Assembly (NCBI GenBank): GCA_030737835.1
Contig: CM060849.1
Coordinates: 23,606,074-23,670,073, forward strand
DNA length: 64,000 nucleotides
Direction of reading: 5' to 3'
DNA from: Acorus gramineus
Lineage: Eukaryota; Streptophyta; Magnoliopsida; Acorales; Acoraceae
Each line of letters opens with the position of its first letter. Position 1 is the first letter of the stretch. This document shows, piece after piece, positions 55,601-64,000 of this stretch. Position numbers and translations under genes: made by a program. A model generated the notes under the pieces. That model was not told where the DNA came from, did no database searches, and was given only the letters and a program-made list of their open reading frames with translations.

Positions 55601-57412
55601 TGCAGATTCGAAGCACTGGAAGACAATTGTTAACAAATCTTATCTCAATGGAATGGGCATTGATTGGTCAAAAGTCCGGAATGTGATGGATATGAAAGCC
55701 ATCTATGGAGGGTAAAGAAAGATTTTCATCATTTTATATTTTATTTAAATTGATAATATGTGGATTGTATTATTGTTGCAAAAGTATTTATTTAAAACAA
55801 AAACATACAGATTCGCGGCTGCTTTAGCACCACAAAAGGTCTGGGTGATGAATGTGGTACCTGTCCATGCTCCAAGGACGCTTCCCATCATTTATGAACG
55901 TGGGCTTCTTGGCATTTACCATGATTGGTGTGAGTCCTTCAGCACTTACCCCAGATCCTATGACCTTTTGCACGTGGATCATTTGTTCACTCGGCTTAAA
56001 AAGAGGTAAAACCTTGAATATATTGTTTTTCACTGTTTAAATTATACAAACAATTTATGTTATATGTCCTTTTGACTCTAGTATTCTAAAATCTGGTGAC
56101 ATCCATTCTAGAAAATAATTTGCCAAAAACATTATGATAATGCAATCTTGACCACCACTGCTTTGAGCACAACTCTAATTTTAACTACTTCGGTACAAAA
56201 GAAATTCCTGCAGTCAAATGTAGGACTGCAATCTGCAGGAAGACAAATATCCCCATATTCATCATATAAAACTGATAAATAAAAAAGTTTGTTGCAATTT
56301 TTTAACTAAGAACCATAGATTTAAGTGCAGCCGCACATAATGATTTGAGGCTTGATGGCGCTTGAGGTACCATGTTCTGCACATGTGCTATCAATGTACC
56401 ATAGATGTGGCCATGTGCGACATGTGCAGTTCATGTGGGCACACCCTTTTTAACCATTATGTTCCAAACTGTTCGAATGGGATGTTCCATTCAAATGGTC
56501 ATGCTCATTCTAATGGACTCGGGGCCGGGTTGATGGGAGAAAAAAATAAACTGGCTGTTAGGCGTTCAAACGATCTGTTTGCACCAGGCATTGGCCACAT
56601 GTTGGCCAATGTCTGTTGTACCACCTGTCAATACTGACACATGGTGAAACTGTTCTTTATTTAAAAACAAATGACTCTGGTCGAACTATGAATGTGCAAC
56701 CGCATGTACCAAATATGCAGCTGCCCATGTACATGGTGACCGCACATTATATTGAAACATTGCTAAGAACTGAAATGTCAGTGTTCAAACTTATCTGTGG
56801 GTATCACTATTTATCTGTACTAATCATCTTCCACTCAGATCAACTAAATGTATTTTTTCTGTACCAAATATATTCATCCTTAAAATATTTACGTATCTTA
56901 ACTTCGCTTGAAACAGTGATATCTATAAAGCCATCTTCTAGCTATTTAGTGTAAGAAAAGTGGTTTAACTTAGAAAATCAGGGCTTCTGTGTCTGGTGGC
57001 TTTGCTTTTGCAATGTATGAAAGATATATTCCTGAGTGTTATATCGCTTGCCATCAAATTCTAATATCTTTTTATTCAAGCAATAGATGTTTATTTATAG
57101 CGCAAATGTTACCACACATTTTTCCTGGCCATGAAAATTTAATTGATCATTAAAGTGTGTTTCTGTGAAGCATGTCAGTAAATTGCACTCAACTTCGTCA
57201 TTTACATTTGCAGGTGTAACAAACCTGTTGGAATTGTGGTCGAGATGGATCGAATTTTGCGTCCAGGAGGCTGGGCCATTATTCGTGAAAAACAAGAGAT
57301 ATTAAATCCTTTAGAAGCGATCCTGAGATCGTTGCATTGGGAGATCAGAATGACATTCTCCAAGGATAAGGAAGGAATCATATGTGCACAGAAGACAACA
57401 TGGCGACCATGA
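52700..57412 (+). CDS. PMT28: PMT28-like putative pectin/Golgi methyltransferase
   Basis: Eight exons: 52700-53479, 53557-53694, 54174-54444, 54538-54630, 55141-55315, 55466-55711, 55811-56005 and 57214-57412, encoding 698 residues. It starts [17 protein letters not shown], followed by one membrane span near residues 18-38, a type II anchor. A highly charged Lys/Glu linker of roughly 150 residues comes next, then the plant Methyltransf_29 domain from about residue 200. Motif I is [15 protein letters not shown]. Later landmarks are [95 protein letters not shown] and [16 protein letters not shown]. The order and the [11 protein letters not shown] text fit the PMT28 branch of this family. Members (QUA2, TSD2) act in cell-wall pectin formation in the Golgi. 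The ATG at 52700 is preferred over 52586 because it matches the family start. Confidence 0.92.
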
Positions 57413-59587
57413 ATTATCTCATTCAGGCGAAAATATTTTTTTAAAAAAATTCAAGAGTGTGTTTTTTATGTACATAGAGAGGTTAATTTTTTTTTTTTCT
57501 CCCTCTTTTATGGATTGAGAGCCATACACACGGGGGATACTGGTACATGGACGAGTCACGAGCTTCTCCTGGACTTGAAATTGATTTAATTTACATCAAT
57601 TGGAGAGATCATTTCCATGTTGGCAGATTTTGTATATTTATATTTTTTTGGGCCATCAGTGTTTTAAGGCCCTTTGATAAAAATATGTTGTACAACTGAT
57701 TCAGGTAACTGAAACTGTGTTTCTCAAAACAATTGATTCTTGTAGAAGTGTGCCTCTTTCTTTTCTTTTTCTTACTTATCTGAAAAACACAATTTTTATT
57801 TTTATTTGTAATATGAGATTTGTATTACTATATCTGAACAGAATGTCCAAGTGTACATTCAAGAGTTACAAAAAGGAATTCAGGAAATTGTCAAACTCGA
57901 TTCACAAGATAGCCCAAGATGTTTTTGTTTAGGAGATCCCCTTGTAGATTGTCACTGCTATAATTTCCCCCTCTTATCCTATAAGCAATTGTCCCAAAGT
58001 CTTTCAAACGAAAAAGTTATTAATTATTCACCTTAAAGTGTGGCCGGCCGTAGCTTTGAGAAAAAAATCTCACAATATCCAGGTGGGGATTACGATTCTG
58101 TTTTTTTTGAGAGGCTGTCGACAGCTCAGAAATGACCCTCTAAGCTGTGATTTGATTTGTAGCAAAATGAATCAGACCCAAGTTCAGAAACCCCAAAAAT
58201 CCACACGAACTAGGTGGTCCGAGATTTCTTCACTTGCAGTGCAAAGAGGACAGGTATGATGTGGCACAAGTGCTTTTCAAAGAAGACGTGACAATGTATG
58301 TGCTTTATTGAGAAAAAATTGCTAAGCTAGGAAAGATTGTCTTTGGACTCGAATGGGCCTCCAAATCCAGTTAGTCCAAACAAGGGAAGGAGGAGAAAGT
58401 ATCTTTGAAAAAAAACTCATTGTAATTGGACTTGCAAACAACCCTGTTCTACTTGGGGTCCGGATCAAAATATCTGACCTCGAACCCCTACCTTAAGATC
58501 TACCATTTTCCAACCTCAAATGATTGGTTGTCCATTCATTATTATCTCGTTATGAGCATCTGATGTGAGTGCATTGGATTTGAAAATATAATTCTAACAA
58601 TCTCTACTTGGTATGGTGAATCTGAACTTTCTCTACTTGGTATGGTGAATCTAGACTTTCTCAATCTAGAAGCTTTTTGTTCATGTCTTCACCTTACTTT
58701 ACGAAACTCCAACTCATGTATTTGAGAAATTTTTTATTTGGACTTTTACCCCCACTTGATTTATCAGATCCAGTGGTCTATGTATAACACAATTTGAAAA
58801 ATTGAAAAAATTAAAGAGGAAAATGTTCTCCTATCTTTCCCCTTGATCATGTATTATTATATAGATTATGAGGGCCAATGGCAGACCACCATATGACATA
58901 TTCATGAGCCATGTGACACACATGAGGTCATACACAATCTCTCTATTTAGTCATGTTTCTTCAAATCAAATTGACCGGGTCACAATGCAGTTAACCTATC
59001 CAAGTCAACTCTCATATATCACACTCTTCATCCTAACGGATTTTAAAAAGACCCAAATATGTTTGGTCCCATCCCATTGCTAAAAATGAGTTCAACAAAA
59101 TAATATGAATAATGTAACCCATTTTTCTGTCTTAATTCCAGTCTATATATGTTTTGAATTTTTTAAAAAATAGTATACATCATACGTTTTTATGAAAAAT
59201 GAATCATATATTCAAATGAATTGTACAGATCAATTAATAAAAAATGTAAATTTTTTTTTATATAAATATATAATTTGTTAATATAAGCATTTTCTATCGA
59301 CGCATACGTGAATAGAATTATAATTTTAAAAAAAAATTATATAACAATAATCAAACAATATACAATTTTTACAAAGCATATACACATTAAATAAGAATAT
59401 TAATTTAAAAAAATCAAAATATATGATAGAGAAATGTCCCATATGACAATACTCCTGTAATAAAAACCTTCCCCTCCCCCAAAACCCTCTGTCTCTAATC
59501 TCTCTCTCTTCAAAAAACCAAAAACCTGAACACCACCATCACCACATCAACGATTCCCTTAAGGGAAGGGCACAAACAAACCCTAAA
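57413..59587. other. intergenic region before TYW1
   Basis: It begins with the PMT28-like 3' UTR. A two-copy tandem repeat of TCTACTTGGTATGGTGAATC (31-bp period) lies at 58600-58663. The dispersed repeat copy is at 59131-59310. No coding segment is recognised. Confidence 0.5.
59131..59310. repeat. dispersed repeat, copy 2 (copy 1 at 39476-39680)
   Basis: Same orientation and landmarks as the copy at 39476; both end at TTTTCTATCGACGCA. It lies about 280 bp before the TYW1 start codon. Confidence 0.7.
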
Positions 59588-62500
59588 ATGGCCCTTGTGT
59601 CCCCCTCCCGCCTCGCCCTCCTCGCCCTCGTCTCCATCTCCGCCTTCTGCCTCTACAAGTCCCGCCGCCTCCGCCGCCAAAAGAAGCTCCTCCTCCTCTC
59701 CTCCTCCTCCCCAAACCCTAGCCGGGGCAAGATCTTCTTCGCTTCCGAGACCGGGACCTCCAAAACCCTAGCCTCCCGACTCTCCGCCTTCCTCCGCTCC
59801 GAGGGCCTGGACCTCGACCTCGTCGACCCGGCGGACTACGAGCCGGACGACCTCCTCAGGGAAACCCTTGTCGTGTTCGTCGCCTCCACGTGGGAGGACG
59901 GGGGGCCGCCGAGGAACGCGGGGTTCCTCGCGCGGTGGCTTGAGGACGGGTCCGCCGATTTCAGGGTGGGGTCCGCCGCCCTCGCGGAGTGCCGGTTCGC
60001 GGTGTTCGGGGTCGGGAGCCGGGCGTACGGGCTGCGGCGGTTCAACGCCTTCGCGAGGGACTTGTCGGGGTGGATGAGGGGGCTCGGGGCGGTAGAGGTG
60101 GTGCGGAGTGGGGAGGGGGATGTGGATGGTGGTGGGGTTGAGGTGGAGTTTGAGCGGTGGAGCCAGAGGTTGGTCGGGGTACTGAAAGGTGGGGTTTTGG
60201 ATTCTGGGTTGGGTGTTGTGAGTGAGGCTGAGGGCTTTGAAGGTGACGAGGAAGAGGGCACGATTCCGAGGAGGATGTGGAGGCTGAGGAATCGGGGGTT
60301 GTTGATTTGGAGGATATCGCGGGGAAGGGTCCGTCGAGGAGATCTTCTTCAAGCGTGTTGAAATCGATGGTGTTGAATGGCGAGGAGAATGGGTTGAAGG
60401 AGATGGTAACTCCGGTTATCCGTACGAGCTTAGAAAAGCAGGTAATTTGGAATTCCTTTCATGTAGAGCATTTATATTGGTTATGTTAAATGCAATGTAT
60501 TAATGGAGTTAGGAGCTTGAGCTCCGGGTTTTGTGTAACTTTAACTTGAGTGTCATGTATTTGGGCAGGGATATAAAATTATAGGTTCACATAGTGGTGT
60601 TAAGCTTTGTAGGTGGACCAAGTCACAGCTTCGAGGGCGAGGGGGTTGCTACAAGCATTCTTTCTATGGCATAGAGAGCCACAGGTTATGCATCTGTACC
60701 TTATATAATTTTCTAAATCTCTCTGTGCCCTCAGTAACTTGTTTTTCTGCCCATTTATTTTTTACACAACAATAGTTCTATATTTTGAGGTGCAATTTTG
60801 AAATGGAGGTTTAATTAAGTGAGGAAATCATGGTTATTTGGTCACTTAGGTTATTGCATAATTTTAAGTTCTTCATTTAATGGGGTGTGATTTTCTCGTT
60901 GACATTAGTATGGGCTAGCAGCAAATCTCTGATTAATTGGCAGGCTATGGTTGGGGAGGAGACTTGAATCAAATCAAACTATTAATCAACTCAATAAGAC
61001 GTCACTACTGATTTTCACTAACTAGTTCAGAAATGCAAAATTAAGAATATATATGTATTTTAATTGGGTAAAATAAGCATAAATCTATGAACATAGGGAA
61101 AGATATATGGCCAGGCCACCACCCTTTAAATAAGAAATATGTTAGCTGCCTGAATTCCTCCATTCCCCTTCAAGACTGAGGCTGAATCTGGAGGCAATGA
61201 GATGGTTGAAGTGAATTTCCCTCCTGGTCGAGGTCTAAGAATCCCAGCTTGATTTAGAGGATCCGATGAGGATATGGTGATCTGGAAATTGAGGGAGGTG
61301 TTGAACTTCTTTGTGTAGCCTTTCTGCTCGTTGCCTAATAAAGATCTTGACTGAAATCTTCCCATTGTTCAATGCTCAGCTATCCACGCAGATTTGAGGA
61401 GCAACATAAGGATTTCATGTTGCTTCTTTTTCTTGACAAGTTCCTTATTGGAGTAAATACGAATATATAGGCACATGATGAAACATGCTTTGTGAGTTTA
61501 GAGCTTTGTGAAGATTGTTTCATCATCACAAAGCTCTATGTGAAGATCAGTTAGGAAGTGAAAGCTCGCAATAGATGTGGGATTGTGGGAATCTTGTAAA
61601 ACACACACTCACTCTGTGGGGGATTGATTTTGGAAGGAAGAATAAGATTGAGGAAAAAAGTAGGTAGGAATGTTCACTTGATTCATTCCTCACAGGGTTT
61701 GTTTTGGTTTACAAGGAATGATAAATTTTCAAGATGAAGATGTCTTATGCATAGAAAACTGACATTGATCTTTCATTAGGGACTTCAGTTATGCTTAGAA
61801 GGTGATGTTTATGCCCTCCTACTTTTGGAGTTGTACCATATTGATTAGCAAGATTCAGGTGGTGTGCCCACCCTTTTTTATGCAAACTTCTGAAATGGAA
61901 TATATAGTCTATCAAAAAAATACTACAAAGTATAAAATAAGTCAAGGAAATATAATAAGAGGAGATAGAGATGTGAATCATGTGATAGGAGAGGCCTTGC
62001 TTCCTCTCTAAGTTTCTTCTTCTTCTTTTGTGCAAATCGATTTTCATTAAGTATTTGTATGATAATGTAATTTCTGTTTTTCTGTGGGGTATTTTTTGGA
62101 TCCTTCAACCCCCCCTCCCCCCTCCAAGTGTTGTCAATGTCATTCATCTTGAACCAGTCCGCCCTTTTCTGTTTTGATGATGCACAAAATTCTTGAACTG
62201 GTCCATTAACATGAGCGCTGCCCCCCCCCCCCCCCCCCCCAAAAAAAAAAAAAGAAAAAAAAAGGAGGGGTGGGCACATTTACATTTTATTAACATTTGA
62301 TTCTGATGCATGCTTTTATACTTTCTAATGAATCAGATGCATGGAAGCAACCCCTAGTTTGGCATGCGCCAATAAATGTGTTTTCTGTTGGAGGCACCAC
62401 ACAAATCCTGTAGGAAAAAGCTGGAAGTGGAAGATGGATGATCCTCTTGAGATTGTAAATGCTGCAATTGACCAGCATAGAAAAATGATAAAGCAAATGA

Positions 62501-63236
62501 AGGGTGTCCCTGGTAGGTTTAATTTTGTTGTAGTTTAGCTTGTATTGAACTATTGACTTTGACTGCAGTAACTGATAGTCTGATAATGTAACATTGTGCT
62601 GCTAGCATCCATATTTTTTCTTGCCTTCTGTGTACAAGTTGATGATGTAATGAATACTGGTTGTTATACCTTCATTCTGAACAAAAGGAATGCCAGATAG
62701 CGAAGCATATGACCAACCAGTGTCTATTTAGATTATGAGGCTTTCTATTCTGAGCAGTTATTTGTTCTATTATGCAATCTGGCGAAACAATGCATAGCAT
62801 ACATGGTAAAGTGGACTTATGGTTGTTTTATGACTTGCAGGAGTGAATAATGAGCGATTATCTGAAGGTCTCGCTCCCAGGCATTGTGCATTGTCCCTGG
62901 TTGGTGAGCCCATCATGTACCCGGAGATAAATACACTAATTGATGAGCTGCACCGTAGGCGAATTTCATCTTTTCTCGTTACCAATGCTCAATTCCCTGA
63001 AAAGATAAGAGCGTTGAAGCCTGTTACCCAGGTATTCTGACTGCACCTTGAGATTGCAGTTTGACCTTGGAAATGAATACTTTGAAGTTAGAAGTAATTA
63101 ATTGATTTTAGATAATATAGACAAAATTGATCTGTATCAAACCCTGCAGCTGTATGTCAGTGTCGATGCTGCTACAAAAGATAGCTTAAAGGCGATTGAC
63201 CGACCACTCTTTGGAGATTTTTGGGAGCGATTTGTT
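59588..63236 (+). CDS. TYW1: TYW1, S-adenosylmethionine-dependent tRNA 4-demethylwyosine synthase (5' part, frameshifted)
   Basis: TYW1 makes the tricyclic wyosine precursor on tRNA-Phe next to the anticodon. Exons seen: 59588-60441, 60569-60684, 62337-62512, 62841-63031 and 63150-63236; the rest lies beyond the window. The amino end has a membrane span (ALLALVSISAFCLYKSRR). A flavodoxin-like domain follows, with FFASETGTSKTLASRL, VVFVASTWEDGG and FAVFGVGSRAYG. After an acidic linker come KLCRWTKSQLRGRGGCYKHS and the radical-SAM cluster motif CANKCVFCWRHH (C-x3-C-x2-C). Further on are HCALSLVGEPIMYPEIN, FLVTNAQFPEKI and LYVSVDAATKDSLKAIDRPL. Within exon 1 the frame jumps by one base between 60226 and 60275, most simply at the GGG at 60257: upstream reads GDEEEG, downstream DSEEDVEAEESG. 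As written, translation would stop near 60360. It is either a sequencing slip in a G-run or a real disabling mutation. Confidence 0.9.
60685..62336. other. TYW1 intron 2 (1.65 kb) with hairpin and C/A run
   Basis: The intron contains a 12-bp perfect inverted repeat AGAGCTTTGTGA (61500-61511) with TCACAAAGCTCT (61526-61537). It also has C-rich stretches at 62109-62125 and a C-run of about 20 followed by A-runs at 62221-62263. No gene is supported; the antisense 79-codon frame at 61126-61365 has no recognised family. Confidence 0.6.
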
Positions 63237-64000
63237 GTAAGTTTTCTTTTCCTGATATTCAGATTACTTCTGAGAAGACTCGTGTTAGGGTTTTTTGAGT
63301 GTGTGTGATATTGCGATAGGATTTATCTAAGTGCATCCTTTTCTTAAAGCTCTATATAACCAGATCTGCTGAGTTATCGGAACAAGTATCCTAAGTACAT
63401 GAATAGTTTTACACTATATGCTGTGAACCACCGAACCTTAATAATAACAAGTAGTCAAGACCATATCGTAGATCGTCTCATTATGCAAACCAATTTTTCT
63501 TCTGCTGAAGCTTTAAAAAACAAGTATGGTGTTCATTTTCTGACAAGAGTAAAATGACTCCCTATGATTTGCAAGCCTTCTTCAAATTAGAGCTTGTGTT
63601 TTAGTAGGCCCCTCATCTACTTATTATGTTTGATGTGTTTTATGTTTTCTTTTGGAATTTTTGCCCAAATTTTAATAATAGTGCACTGGTACACATTGTC
63701 ATTCATGTCATCATTCTTGCAGCCCTAATTAAGCATGCGATTTCTCTAATCGCATATATACTTGGTTAGGTGAGTATATATTTATTAGGGAAATGCAAAA
63801 AGGGTATGTATTCAATTCCTTTGAGTATATACTTCATTTTTTGTCAGTATTTACCTTTAAATAAAATTGAAAATGTGTTATGACTGTAAGAGGACTGTAG
63901 GAATGACTGTCCCCAACATATTCCTTAATGATACATTAGTGGTAGAATTCCCATCACTTTGTCAAAAATAGAAAAGCTTCTTCAAAGTATTTCATTTGCT
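63237..64000. other. TYW1 intron running off the window
   Basis: After the donor at 63237 (GTAAGT) no further TYW1 exon can be recognised before the window ends. The next expected exon should continue the segment after FWERFV. Confidence 0.6.

Noticed and set aside
59768-60352. Antisense frames of 194 and 141 codons over TYW1 exon 1
   Set aside because: Pro/Arg-rich shadows of a GC-rich flavodoxin-coding exon with no recognisable domain.

Overview
The window is nuclear DNA of a flowering plant. The genes are split by many AT-rich GT-AG introns, the protein families are typical of land plants (PMT-type methyltransferase, DUF21/CBS protein, Tat-routed thylakoid lumen protein), and the spaces between genes hold plant transposon debris. 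Several genes (PMT28-like, TYW1, the DUF21/CBS gene, the LCMT-like gene) begin with strikingly GC-rich first exons that grade into AT-rich 3' parts. This pattern is commoner in monocots than in core eudicots, but I cannot name the species.

Layout. 1-4001 (+): 3' half of adenylosuccinate lyase, whose 5' exons lie before the window. 4.2-9 kb: transposon debris, with a LINE remnant, a 1.3-kb Mutator-like inverted-repeat element with a 10-bp target duplication, and a stop-riddled FAR1/Mutator-type transposase relic. 10.5-26.7 kb (-): a complete 17-exon cytosolic-type purine 5'-nucleotidase (HAD family), with a 349-bp foldback element just upstream. 28.1-32.3 kb: a large imperfect palindrome whose two arms each carry a decayed Myb/SANT-like coding fragment; a further 0.8-kb element is nested in the right arm. 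32.6-35.9 kb (+): six-exon gene for a predicted Tat-routed thylakoid-lumen protein that I do not recognise. 37.7-39.05 kb (-): two-exon LCMT-like SAM methyltransferase. 42.7-49.0 kb (+): twelve-exon CNNM/DUF21-CBS membrane protein. 50.8-51.3 kb: LINE 3'-end remnant. 52.7-57.4 kb (+): eight-exon PMT28-like Golgi-type methyltransferase. 59.6 kb to the end (+): 5' part of TYW1, the tRNA 4-demethylwyosine synthase, with an apparent one-base frameshift in its acidic linker.

How the genes relate. There is no operon logic. Adenylosuccinate lyase and the IMP/GMP-type nucleotidase both act on purine nucleotides and face each other tail to tail, which is probably chance. Exon joins were worked out by hand from splice sites, reading phase and family similarity. 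All phases close for the nucleotidase (656 codons), the lumen protein (237), the LCMT-like protein (338), the DUF21/CBS protein (453) and the PMT28-like protein (698). The most unusual object is the palindrome at 28.1-32.3 kb. If transcribed end to end it would make a hairpin RNA of more than 1.4 kb per arm that contains a Myb/SANT-like sequence.
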